DNA from: Peptococcaceae bacterium BICA1-8
Lineage (GTDB): Bacteria; Bacillota; Peptococcia; Peptococcales; BICA1-8
Reading direction: 5' to 3'
DNA length: 48,119 nt
Assembly: GCA_000802045.1 (NCBI GenBank)
Contig: JUEF01000115.1
Span: forward strand, 1-48,119
The notes beneath the pieces are model-generated. The model was not told the DNA's origin, searched no databases, and was given only the letters and a program-made list of their open reading frames with translations. Below, piece after piece: positions 32,263 to 40,271 of the stretch (position 1 is the first letter of the stretch; every line of letters begins with the position of its first letter). A program made the translations under genes and the position numbers.

Positions 32263-33567
32263 TCAATTTATGGTTTTTAATATTAAAGGGGGCTTGTTTA
32301 TTATTTCTTTAGTAAAACTGTAGGCAGCTTGAATAATAGGGATAACCTTTTGCGCCTTTTCATCTTCATTGTAATAAATCTCAGCTAAGATATCATCTTT
32401 AGTAACTTGATCTCCGATTTTTTTACGAATCATAATACCTACGCCTAATTCAACTATATCTTCCTGTTTGCTTCTTCCTGCCCCTAATAACATTGCAGCC
32501 CTACCAATTTCCTGAGTTTCTATGCTTTCAATATATCCAGAATGCAAACTAGTGATTTTTTGCATATGTTTAGCTTGGGGTAATATTTCTAAGTTATCAA
32601 TAACCGTTGCATCTCCACCTTGGGCTTTAATGAACTCAGCAAACTTTGCGAGGGCTTTGCCACCATATAGCATTTCTTCAGCTAACTCTAAACCTTTTGC
32701 AAATTCAGATGTCTTTTTGCCTAAAACAAACATATGTGCCGCTAATTCCAAGCATAACTTAGTCAAATCCTCAGGTCCCTTACCTTGAAGAGTCATAATC
32801 GCTTCCTCGACCTCAAGAGAATTGCCAACCGCCCATCCTAATGGTTGATTCATATTAGTAATTATTGCTATCGTATCTCGATTAAAGTTATCGCCGAGAT
32901 TAACCATAACCTTAGCTAATTCAATGGCTTCGTCTAAATCCTTAAGAAAAGCACCATTGCCAGTTTTGACATCTAAAATAATAGCATTAGCACCAGCTGC
33001 AATCTTTTTACTCATAATACTGCTAGCTATAAGGGGCATAGAATTTACAGTTGCAGTAACATCCCTTAATCCATATAACTTTTTATCTGCAGGTACTAAG
33101 TTAGCTGTTTGTCCAATTACAGCTAACTTAATTTCATTTACCTGTTTAATAAACTGTTCATTTGTTAGCTCTACATGAAACCCCGGAATTGATTCTAGTT
33201 TATCAATAGTACCACCAGTATGTCCCAAGCCCCTACCGGACATTTTTGCAACAGGAATTCCCCCTGCTGCAACTATTGGTCCTAAGACAAGGGTTGTTGT
33301 ATCCCCTACTCCTCCAGTACTATGCTTGTCTACTTTTATACCTTCAATTTCACTCAAATCTATACTATCACCAGATATAATCATTTGGTGAGTTAGAGCC
33401 TTGATCTCCTCCTCATCCATACCTTGGAAAAAGACTGCCATTGCCCAAGCTGCTATTTGATAATCAGGTATTGTACCATCAACATAACCCTTAATTAAAG
33501 CTTCAATTTCATTAGGGCTTAGACTATATCCATCTCTTTTTTTTGCAATAATATCATAAACCCTCAT
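32263..33567 (-). CDS. pdp: Pyrimidine-nucleoside phosphorylase
   Basis: Splits uridine, thymidine and deoxyuridine to base and (deoxy)ribose 1-phosphate. The 434 residues contain the thymidine-phosphorylase signature KHSTGGVGDTTTLVLGPIVAAGGIPVAKMSGRGLGHTGGT at about 80-120, and SRS-type phosphate site, SNxx elements and the C-terminal domain. The ATG has AGGTAACC about six bases upstream and overlaps the punA stop by 14 bp. With punA and deoB it makes a nucleoside salvage operon: deoB turns the released sugar phosphate into ribose or deoxyribose 5-phosphate. The gene order deoB-punA-pdp is seen in several Bacilli. Confidence 0.96.
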   Translation of the reverse strand: MRVYDIIAKKRDGYSLSPNEIEALIKGYVDGTIPDYQIAAWAMAVFFQGMDEEEIKALTHQMIISGDSIDLSEIEGIKVDKHSTGGVGDTTTLVLGPIVAAGGIPVAKMSGRGLGHTGGTIDKLESIPGFHVELTNEQFIKQVNEIKLAVIGQTANLVPADKKLYGLRDVTATVNSMPLIASSIMSKKIAAGANAIILDVKTGNGAFLKDLDEAIELAKVMVNLGDNFNRDTIAIITNMNQPLGWAVGNSLEVEEAIMTLQGKGPEDLTKLCLELAAHMFVLGKKTSEFAKGLELAEEMLYGGKALAKFAEFIKAQGGDATVIDNLEILPQAKHMQKITSLHSGYIESIETQEIGRAAMLLGAGRSKQEDIVELGVGIMIRKKIGDQVTKDDILAEIYYNEDEKAQKVIPIIQAAYSFTKEIINKPPLILKTIN

Positions 33568-34378
33568 TGGTTACCTGCCTTAGATTATTTATTATTCCTA
33601 ATAATAATAATCGCAAATTTTCTCTAACCTTATTGGCTGTCTCTATAACCTCATTATGATTTAATCGTTGCCCTGTAACTCCAGCAGCCATATTAGTAAT
33701 ACAGGATATACCCAATACCGACATGCCTCCATGGTTGGCGATGATAACCTCTGGGACGGTAGACATACCCACGGCATCTGCGCCAATAGCTCTCAGATAT
33801 CTTATTTCAGCTGGTGTTTCATAACTTGGACCCGTTACACCCACATATACTCCTTCTTTAACTGTTATCTGTAAATCTTGCGCAACAGTTTTAACTACTC
33901 TTTGCAATTGTGGGCAATAGGCTAAAGTCATATCAGGAAATCTAGGACCAAAGTCATCCCTATTTGACCCGATTAGAGGATTAGTGCCCATTAAGTTTAT
34001 ATGATCAGTAATAATCATAATACTACCTGGTTCGAAAGAAAGATTAATCCCTCCAGCAGCATTTGTTACTAATAGTTGTTTAATCCCCAGCCCTTGCATA
34101 ACCCGGATTGGAAAGGTAACCTTATCCATTTCATAGCCTTCGTAATAATGGAACCTTCCCTGCATTGTTAGTACAGGAACACCTGCTAGTTCTCCTGTAA
34201 CAAGCCTGCCGGCATGACCTTCTACTGTAGATACCGGAAATCCAGGGATATCTTGATATGGTAAAAATACAGGATTGGTAATTTCTTCAGCTAAAACCCC
34301 TAGGCCTGAACCTAAAATTAAACCTATTTGTGGCATAATTTTCAATTTGTCTTTTATATAATTTAAAGTTTTATTCAC
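33554..34378 (-). CDS. punA: Purine-nucleoside phosphorylase (PNP/MTAP family)
   Basis: Splits inosine and guanosine to base and ribose 1-phosphate. About 274 residues. Motifs: IGLILGSGLGVLAEEI near 18, PVSTVEGHAGRLVTGEL near 49, MQGRFHYYEGYEMDKVTFPIRVMQ near 72, TNAAGGIN near 107, GVYVGVTGPSYETPAEIRYLRAIGADAVGMSTVPEV near 185. This is the trimeric class. I place the start at GTG 34378 with GGGTG five bases upstream; the longer reading to 34438 overlaps deoB with no conserved residues. Confidence 0.95.
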   Translation of the reverse strand: MNKTLNYIKDKLKIMPQIGLILGSGLGVLAEEITNPVFLPYQDIPGFPVSTVEGHAGRLVTGELAGVPVLTMQGRFHYYEGYEMDKVTFPIRVMQGLGIKQLLVTNAAGGINLSFEPGSIMIITDHINLMGTNPLIGSNRDDFGPRFPDMTLAYCPQLQRVVKTVAQDLQITVKEGVYVGVTGPSYETPAEIRYLRAIGADAVGMSTVPEVIIANHGGMSVLGISCITNMAAGVTGQRLNHNEVIETANKVRENLRLLLLGIINNLRQVTNEGL

Positions 34379-34382
34379 TATA

Positions 34383-35561
34383 TCACCCCATTTTAATAAG
34401 ATTCCAGACACTTGTTCCATGTCCACTAAATGGCACATTAAAATATTCTGCTAGAGTGGCACCAATATCTCCAAAGCATTCTCTAATCTTTAAATCACAG
34501 GATTTTTTTACTTCATTACCCATTATTAATAAAGGGGTATACTCTCTGCTATGATCGGTGCTAATTGTAGTCGGATCACAGCCATGATCTCCGGTAATTA
34601 TTAAAATTGTATTTTCATCCATTATATTCCAAATTTCAGGAAGTCTTTGATCAAATTCTTGTAAGGCTTCAGCATAACCGACAGGATCATTTCGATGTCC
34701 AAATTTAGCATCAAAATCCACTAAATTGGCGAAAATAAGCCCATCCTGTAAATTTTGATAGGCCAAAATAAGCTTATCAACACCATCCATATTATTAACA
34801 GTTGGGAAGCTCCCGGTAAAGCCTTGCCCTGCAAAAATATCCTTAACTTTCCCTATAGAAACTACCTCTTTATCATTTTCCACTAAAATATCTAGTAATG
34901 TTTTTTGAGGTGGCTTTAGTGAGTAATCATGGCGATTACTTGTCCTTGTAAAGCTTCCATTTTTTCCGATAAAGGGCCTTGCTATTACTCTGCCGACCTT
35001 ATATGGTCCCACTAAAAATTCCCTAGCGATTTCACACATTTTAAATAATTCAACTAAAGGAATTACCTCTTCATGTGCGGCTATTTGAAAAACACTATCA
35101 GCCGAAGTATAAACAATAGGAAAACCAGTTTCCATGTGTTTCTGTCCTAATCTTTCTATAATCTCAGTACCTGAGGCTACCTCATTGCCTAGAGTTTTAC
35201 TCTCGATAAGCTTTTCAAATTCTTCAATTAAATACGATGGAAATCCTCGCGGAAAGGTTGGAAATGGATCAGAGGTAATTAAGCCCATCATCTCCCAGTG
35301 GCCTGTTGTAGTATCCTTACCTTTTGATATTTCCGCCATTTTACCGTATGCTCCGATAGTATCCTTTTGAGGGGCAACTCCTTTTATTTCTGTAATATTA
35401 CCTATACCCATACGGCCTAAATTAGGTAGCGCAATTCCTCCTAAAGCATAAGAAATATTTTTTAAGGTATTCGTCCCTTCATCACCATATAAATTAGCAT
35501 CAGGTAATTCTCCAACTCCTAGACTATCCAAAACTAATAAAATTGTCTTTTTCACTTCCAT
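34383..35561 (-). CDS. deoB: Phosphopentomutase
   Basis: Interconverts (deoxy)ribose 1- and 5-phosphates. The 392-residue length is right. Alkaline phosphatase-fold motifs: LLVLDSLGVGELPDA near 7 (Asp metal), GKDTTTGHWEMMG near 81 (Thr phosphorylated, DTTTGH), NLVDFDAKFGHRNDPVGYA near 283, and ITGDHGCDPTTISTDHSREYTPLL near 325. It is also called drm. It lies 13 bp after xerD and 4 bp before punA, so the salvage genes are cotranscribed with the recombinase, as in B. subtilis. Confidence 0.96.
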   Translation of the reverse strand: MEVKKTILLVLDSLGVGELPDANLYGDEGTNTLKNISYALGGIALPNLGRMGIGNITEIKGVAPQKDTIGAYGKMAEISKGKDTTTGHWEMMGLITSDPFPTFPRGFPSYLIEEFEKLIESKTLGNEVASGTEIIERLGQKHMETGFPIVYTSADSVFQIAAHEEVIPLVELFKMCEIAREFLVGPYKVGRVIARPFIGKNGSFTRTSNRHDYSLKPPQKTLLDILVENDKEVVSIGKVKDIFAGQGFTGSFPTVNNMDGVDKLILAYQNLQDGLIFANLVDFDAKFGHRNDPVGYAEALQEFDQRLPEIWNIMDENTILIITGDHGCDPTTISTDHSREYTPLLIMGNEVKKSCDLKIRECFGDIGATLAEYFNVPFSGHGTSVWNLIKMG

Positions 35562-35574
35562 GCCTCCTTAAGCT

Positions 35575-36462
35575 TCAAGCTCTGGGATGGGCTTGTCTAT
35601 ATATTTGGGAAATTTTAGCCCTGGTTACGTGGGTATATATTTGGGTGGTTGATATATCAGCATGACCTAGCATTTCCTGAACAGCCCGTAAATCAGCGCC
35701 ATTTTCCAAAAGATGAGTAGCAAAGGAATGTCTCAATACATGTGGGCTTATTTTTTGTGCAATCCCAAGCTTTGTGGAATAACCTTTAATTATTTTCCAA
35801 AATCCTTGTCTGGTCATTTTTCTGCCGTGTTGATTTAAAAACAGGGTCTGCTCCTTATGATTTTTAAGTAGTTTATTTCGTCCCCACTCAAAATATGTAT
35901 TTAAACTATTAACCGCTTGTGATCCTAAGGGAATTATTCTCTCCTTTGCTCCTTTTCCCATACACCTTACATAACCAACTTCCAGATTTACATTATTAAT
36001 ACCCAAATTAATTAATTCAGAAACACGCATCCCTGTTGCATATAATACTTCAAGCATAGCCTTATCCCTTATTCTAGCAGGACTGTTTAAAATAGGCGCT
36101 TCAAGTAGTCTATCTACATCTTCGCAGCTTAGAAACTTAGGAAGAATTTTCCCCTGTTTTGGGCGTTCAATTTCATAAGCAATATTTTCTTCAATATAAC
36201 CTTCCTGTTTAAGATATTTAAAAAAGGTTTTTAGGGCTGCAACATGCCGAGCAATAGTAGTTGCAGCCCTATTTTCTTGTCTGAGATAAAACAAATAGCT
36301 AATAATATGGTCCCGTTTTACAAGTTTTATCTCAAAAATATTATTATTTTTTAAAAGCTGCAAAAAATTTGTCAGGTCTCTACGATAGGAAATAATTGTA
36401 TTTTCAGCTAATCCTCTTTCAACATATAAGTAACTTAAAAATTCCTCTACTAATAGATTCAT
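35575..36462 (-). CDS. xerD: Site-specific tyrosine recombinase XerD
   Basis: Resolves chromosome dimers at dif with XerC (CodV). The 295 residues have the N-terminal SAM-like DNA-binding part (LLVEEFLSYLYVERGLAENT, SYRRDL) and catalytic domain: GMRVSEL (Arg), HVLRHSFATHLLENG (HxxR), GHADISTTQIYTHV (His and Tyr nucleophile). I take ATG 36462 with GGGGTG seven bases upstream; the longer reading to 36558 includes non-conserved residues and overlaps the previous gene. The neighbourhood xerD-deoB-punA is that of B. subtilis ripX-drm-pupG, so XerD rather than XerC is favoured. It could also be an XerC-like paralogue. Confidence 0.9.
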   Translation of the reverse strand: MNLLVEEFLSYLYVERGLAENTIISYRRDLTNFLQLLKNNNIFEIKLVKRDHIISYLFYLRQENRAATTIARHVAALKTFFKYLKQEGYIEENIAYEIERPKQGKILPKFLSCEDVDRLLEAPILNSPARIRDKAMLEVLYATGMRVSELINLGINNVNLEVGYVRCMGKGAKERIIPLGSQAVNSLNTYFEWGRNKLLKNHKEQTLFLNQHGRKMTRQGFWKIIKGYSTKLGIAQKISPHVLRHSFATHLLENGADLRAVQEMLGHADISTTQIYTHVTRAKISQIYRQAHPRA

Positions 36463-36523
36463 TTGGCAACACCCCAAGTTAATATTTCTAGCTATTACTT
36501 CCACAAATATATTTCTTCTCCTT

Positions 36524-36742
36524 CTACTTTTGAGGGTTAACCATTTGTGAATCCTCATTTTCTGGTGTACTTTGTACTTTTATAGGCTGAGTTAGATTTT
36601 CTTCATTAATTTGACTGTCAGTATTAACTGTATTAAATCCTAATATTTGTGGAACTATAGTGGCAACAAGGGTAATAATAAGCAGGAAAGCAACCAGATA
36701 TATTAACTTTCTTTTCCAATTAGTAATAGCAACTAAATACAT
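36524..36742 (-). CDS. Small 72-residue single-span membrane protein
   Basis: I do not recognise it. ATG 36742 has AAGGAG about nine bases upstream. The product has a short basic head (NWKRKL), one membrane segment (IYLVAFLLIITLVATIVPQIL, about residues 14-34) and an outside tail rich in Asn, Glu and Gln with no obvious motif. It ends 62 bp before xerD and would be first in that operon. The position just upstream of xerD is where B. subtilis has the small yqzK gene, but the sequences do not look alike. It is divergent from the ferredoxin gene at 36867. Confidence 0.75.
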   Translation of the reverse strand: MYLVAITNWKRKLIYLVAFLLIITLVATIVPQILGFNTVNTDSQINEENLTQPIKVQSTPENEDSQMVNPQK

Positions 36743-36866
36743 GTTTAATCGCTCCTTTCTTTTTTATACTAATCTATGTATTACTTCCCTTGTCCTAGAA
36801 TTAATAATTAATTTAAAACAAATTAATATAATACATATTAATTATAAAAAGGAGGCTACTACCTAA

Positions 36867-37169
36867 ATGGGTAATAATCAGCAAACAAATAGGGATTGGA
36901 AACAGGAAACCTATGAAAATGAAAAGGGTACCTTCACAGTTTTTTTCGATCTATGTAAGGGATGCGGACTTTGTATAGAGAAATGTCCAACACAGGTAAT
37001 ATCCTGGTCAGAAAACCTTGGCTTTATGGGAACACCTGCTATTATGCCAAGGATGGAGGGCTGTATAGTATGTGGTATGTGTGAACTTGTTTGCCCTGAA
37101 CCGGCTATAAGTATTATTAAGAAAGGGAAAAAACCTACTCCAATTCAAGATAATACACCTAATGAGTAA
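36867..37169 (+). CDS. Two-cluster [4Fe-4S] ferredoxin (KorD/VorD-like delta subunit type)
   Basis: A 100-residue electron carrier on the plus strand. It has two CxxCxxCxxxC motifs: CKGCGLCIEKCP near residue 30 and CIVCGMCELVCP near 67, both typical of 2[4Fe-4S] ferredoxins and of the delta subunit of 2-oxoacid oxidoreductases. It has a non-conserved 25-residue start and a basic/Pro tail. GGAGG lies 11 bases upstream of ATG 36867, a long but usable spacing. It stands alone, divergent from the xerD operon. A plus-strand TATAAT (36827-36832) is a likely -10. Its redox partner cannot be told from here. Confidence 0.9.
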   Translation: MGNNQQTNRDWKQETYENEKGTFTVFFDLCKGCGLCIEKCPTQVISWSENLGFMGTPAIMPRMEGCIVCGMCELVCPEPAISIIKKGKKPTPIQDNTPNE

Positions 37170-37181
37170 AAGATTGAAAAA

Positions 37182-37210
37182 TGTAGGGGCGGACCTATGT
37201 GCCCGTCCTG
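37182..37210. repeat. Short REP-like GC-rich element
   Basis: TGTAGGGGCGGACCTATGTG followed by CCCGTCCTG is a GC-rich island in AT-rich DNA just after the ferredoxin stop. It resembles the dispersed TGTAGGGGCG-type elements, with a degenerate GGGCGGAC/GTCCGCCC-like stem, known from many Firmicutes genomes (from memory). Only one copy is in this window. Confidence 0.5.
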
Positions 37211-37244
37211 TTTCAGCATAAAAATATATTTATTAATTTCAACA

Positions 37245-37285
37245 TAAAAAAAGGTGATAAAAATCGAAGATTTTTATCACCTTTT
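37245..37285. terminator. Strong hairpin terminator between the ferredoxin and alanine symporter genes
   Basis: A 17-bp perfect stem (37249-37265 with 37269-37285) and 3-base loop. On the minus strand it is followed by seven T, so it ends the symporter transcript; on the plus strand a shorter T-run may also stop the ferredoxin transcript. Confidence 0.88.
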
Positions 37286-37291
37286 AAATAT

Positions 37292-38671
37292 TTATGCAGT
37301 TGTAGACTTGGCCGCTTGGGCATCTTCTTTTGCTTTGACATTTTCTAAGAAGTCTTTAGTCTCACTAACAACTACTCCACTCAATAAAAGCAAACCTATA
37401 AGGTTAGGAATAGCCATCAAACCATTTAATGTATCAGCAATATCCCAAACTAAGGATAATTTTGCAACAGCACCCAAACCAACAAAGAGTACCCATAAAT
37501 ATCTGTATGGTTTAACTGCAACTTCACCTAAAAGATATTCAGCACATTTCTCACCATAATAGGCCCAACCAAGGATTGTTGAATACGCAAAAAGAATAAT
37601 ACCTATCGCAACAATTATTCCACCAGGACCAGGTAGCCCTTTTTGGAAAGCCATTGTTGTTAAGGCAGCACCTGTTGTTCCAGTTTCCCAAACGCCAGTA
37701 ATGGCTAAAACTAAACCTGTGATGGAGCAAACAATAATAGTGTCAAGAAAAGTACCAGTCATGGAAACGAAAGCCTGACGAGCAGGATGATCTGTTTTAG
37801 CAGCAGCAGCAGCTATTGGCGCACTACCTAAACCAGCTTCGTTAGAAAATACACCCCGTGCTACCCCGAAACGAATTGCTTGAGCAACTGTTGCCCCTGC
37901 AAAACCACCGGCAGCAGGTTCTACACCACTAAATGCAGATTTTATAATAAAAGCAAAAGCCGCTGGTAATTGGCCAATATTTAATAAAATAATTACTAAG
38001 CCACCAATTACATAAAAAACAGCCATAATTGGAACTAGAGTTCCTGTTACCTTAGCAATACTCTTGATTCCGCCTAAAATAACTAAAGCGGTTAAAGCAG
38101 CTAAAACAACACCGGAAATCCAGTGGTTTAAACCAAAGGTTGAATATAAAGCGTCCGCAACAGAGTTAGACTGAACCATGTTACCAATACCGAAACCAGC
38201 AGCTGCTCCAAAGAAAGCAAAAAGTACAGCAAGCCACTTCATGTTTAAGCCTTTTTCAATGAAATACATTGGGCCACCGGCCATTTCACCTTTTGCATCT
38301 TTAACACGATATTTAACAGCAAGAATAGCCTCAGCGTATTTTGTAGCCATACCTACCAAAGCTGTTATCCACATCCAAAATACTGCACCAGGTCCGCCAA
38401 GGGCAACTGCAGTAGCAACACCGGCAATATTACCAGTACCTATTGTTGCAGCTAGTGCTGTCATAAGAGCCTGGAAGTGGGTTATATCTCCTTCTGAAGT
38501 AGAGTCTTGGTTTTTAGAAAATGCTAATTTTAATGCATAAGGAAGATATTTAAAAGTTATAAAACCTAAACGAAATGTTAAAAATACACCAGTACCTACT
38601 AATAAGGCCAACATATATGGTCCCCAAACAAAACTGTTTACTTTACCCATCAAACTTACAAAAGCGTCCAA
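37292..38671 (-). CDS. Alanine/glycine:cation symporter (AGCS family)
   Basis: Sodium- or proton-coupled import of alanine or glycine; 459 residues with about 10-11 membrane segments. Family stretches: [22 protein letters not shown] near 27, [25 protein letters not shown] near 75, [17 protein letters not shown] near 132, [32 protein letters not shown] near 275. The start is TTG 38671, nine bases after AGGAGG. The gene is monocistronic, with a possible sigma-A promoter about 165 bp upstream and a long leader (see findings). The exact amino acid is not determinable. Confidence 0.93.
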   Translation of the reverse strand: MDAFVSLMGKVNSFVWGPYMLALLVGTGVFLTFRLGFITFKYLPYALKLAFSKNQDSTSEGDITHFQALMTALAATIGTGNIAGVATAVALGGPGAVFWMWITALVGMATKYAEAILAVKYRVKDAKGEMAGGPMYFIEKGLNMKWLAVLFAFFGAAAGFGIGNMVQSNSVADALYSTFGLNHWISGVVLAALTALVILGGIKSIAKVTGTLVPIMAVFYVIGGLVIILLNIGQLPAAFAFIIKSAFSGVEPAAGGFAGATVAQAIRFGVARGVFSNEAGLGSAPIAAAAAKTDHPARQAFVSMTGTFLDTIIVCSITGLVLAITGVWETGTTGAALTTMAFQKGLPGPGGIIVAIGIILFAYSTILGWAYYGEKCAEYLLGEVAVKPYRYLWVLFVGLGAVAKLSLVWDIADTLNGLMAIPNLIGLLLLSGVVVSETKDFLENVKAKEDAQAAKSTTA

Positions 38672-38834
38672 AACTTATTACCTCCTTTTTTAATAAAGAA
38701 AATGAAAAGCAAACCTACAAATTCACCTCCTTGCTTAAGCTGTAATAAAAAAATTTATTTGCAATATACAATGTCTATTGCAGTAAAACAATAGTTTCCC
38801 ATATGTATACAACAAATAAATTAAACACAGCTAT

Positions 38835-38863
38835 ATTATAATTTGAATATTTCTAAAAGTAAA
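38835..38863 (-). promoter_or_regulatory. Sigma-A type promoter for the alanine/glycine symporter
   Basis: On the minus strand TATAAT (38835-38840) is preceded by TTTACT (38858-38863) at 17 bases, a fair -35. The start codon is at 38671, implying a leader of about 155 bases. The leader holds a TGCAATA...TATTGCA inverted repeat (38760-38766, 38776-38782). Confidence 0.55.
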
Positions 38864-38904
38864 TAAATTTATGTCAATTAATAGATATATAACCATTCTT
38901 TATA

Positions 38905-39519
38905 CTAAAATTCAAAGAAGTTAATGGCTAAGGGTGTAATATAGCCTTCTACAAAACCGGCTAAAATCATAACAACAGCTAAAATAGACATTATTAGGCT
39001 GTACCTTAGAAAATAGCTGGATATAGTCCTGTGTTCAGATCTGCCTTTTAATAAATAAATACTAAAAGCTGTTGCTGAAGCACCTGCGATAATTATTGTT
39101 GGTAAATGCAAGAGATTTTGTGGAAAAATAGTTAGCAGGATAATTCCCAAACCCTGCCAAGACTTTTTTTCTAAGAAAAAAGCTACTGTAAAACCCAAGA
39201 TAAAACCACGGGTGAAAATAATTACCAAAATTAATGGTAACCCAACTACAGTTAGACCTAAAAACCAGATTTTAAAAACTGTCGTCAGATTACGCCAAAT
39301 AGCATGCTTTGCGGTAGCTTGATAATCCAACTGGTTAGAAATATTTTGAAAACCAGTATCGATATATCTATCTAAATTACTTAATTGTTCCGGTGCAAGA
39401 GCTTTAACTCCTAAAACACCAAATATAATACCCATTACTACAAATAAGATCAAAAATAGATATATAATATAATTTTTTATGAGATAACTTTTTAAACCTA
39501 GCTTGACCAATTTACTCAC
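38905..39519 (-). CDS. spoIIM: Stage II sporulation protein M
   Basis: Membrane protein of the SpoIIDMP engulfment complex; 204 residues and about five membrane segments. FGVLGVKALAPEQLSNLDRYI near 32, HAIWRNLTTVFKIWFLGLTVVGLPLILVIIFTRGFILGF near 70 and PQNLLHLPTIIIAGASA near 132 are the conserved parts. I take the GTG at 39519, behind GGGAG; a longer reading to 39564 has no ribosome site and no conserved sequence. The gene is at the end of a run DUF3866-EndoQ-ComB-like-spoIIM. I see no clear terminator behind it. Confidence 0.93.
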   Translation of the reverse strand: MSKLVKLGLKSYLIKNYIIYLFLILFVVMGIIFGVLGVKALAPEQLSNLDRYIDTGFQNISNQLDYQATAKHAIWRNLTTVFKIWFLGLTVVGLPLILVIIFTRGFILGFTVAFFLEKKSWQGLGIILLTIFPQNLLHLPTIIIAGASATAFSIYLLKGRSEHRTISSYFLRYSLIMSILAVVMILAGFVEGYITPLAINFFEF

Positions 39520-39593
39520 ATCGTTCTCTCCCTCGGAATGTTTACACAATTCATATTTATGCACCTAGGAGATAATTATGCCTTTGAAAGTAT

Positions 39594-40271
39594 CTAACTG
39601 TTTAAGTACCCTAATTCTATAATTGTTTGAGCTATAAAACTTGCCCCTAAAACATCTTCAAGTGAATTGGCACTAGCAGCAACAATTGCTATATTCCTAT
39701 CCTTGGCTAAGTTAATTGCCCTTTTTGCCGCTAAAAGTGCTGTCTCTTTTCCTTTTGTAGTCATCGTTCTGGCAATAGTTCCAGTTAGGATATCTTTTTT
39801 CATTTGCCAGGCTGCATCAAAAGCAACACCACCCGTATCACTTACACACACAACTACCTTATCTTTGAAATCAAGCATTTTTCCAACCTCAGCACCTATA
39901 TTAGGTAAAATCTCCTCAACCTGTCCTCCCCCATCATTAATACCAGAAATAAGTTTTTGACAATTATTTTCTCTTTCCCATTTTTCTCCCCATCTAGGTT
40001 CAGTTATAATAATTACTTTACTACCCAAATCTTTAGCCTTACTACCCGCAGCTAGCCCAATTTTATATGGATTTACATAAACAGGGACCTTGGAAATGTC
40101 GGGGCTTGCTCCCAAAACAAAAATAGCACCCTTTTCAAGGGCTGCTTCTATTGATGTAGACATATCTATCACATCAACTATCACCACTACAAAGTCCTGG
40201 CTGGCAGCCCTTAATGCTCCTGAAGCGTTAAATGTAGTAATTACCTCTTTCGCTTGCTGTAATTTTTCCAT
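39594..40271 (-). CDS. ComB (2-phosphosulfolactate phosphatase)-like protein, function uncertain
   Basis: A 225-residue soluble protein. By eye it follows the ComB family: VVVIVDVIDMSTSIEAALEKGA near 27 (ComB DVLRATTTIxTALANGA, with the metal-binding Asp) and, in the second half, MTTKGKETALLAA, NIAIVAASANSLEDVLGASFIAQTI near 195 (ComB TTTNGTxxL and SLEDALGAGxIV). ComB makes sulfolactate in coenzyme M synthesis in archaea; in bacteria its role is unclear. The conserved DVLRA Arg is replaced by Ile-Asp here. The ATG at 40271 overlaps the end of the EndoQ gene by 44 bp. GGGGG lies near five bases upstream. A conserved uncharacterised relative is the safe name. Confidence 0.7.
   Translation of the reverse strand: MEKLQQAKEVITTFNASGALRAASQDFVVVIVDVIDMSTSIEAALEKGAIFVLGASPDISKVPVYVNPYKIGLAAGSKAKDLGSKVIIITEPRWGEKWERENNCQKLISGINDGGGQVEEILPNIGAEVGKMLDFKDKVVVCVSDTGGVAFDAAWQMKKDILTGTIARTMTTKGKETALLAAKRAINLAKDRNIAIVAASANSLEDVLGASFIAQTIIELGYLNS

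Noticed and set aside
38672..38834. Glycine riboswitch ahead of the alanine/glycine symporter
   Set aside because: I looked for the conserved core sequences and did not find them; the leader is AT-rich with only a short inverted repeat.
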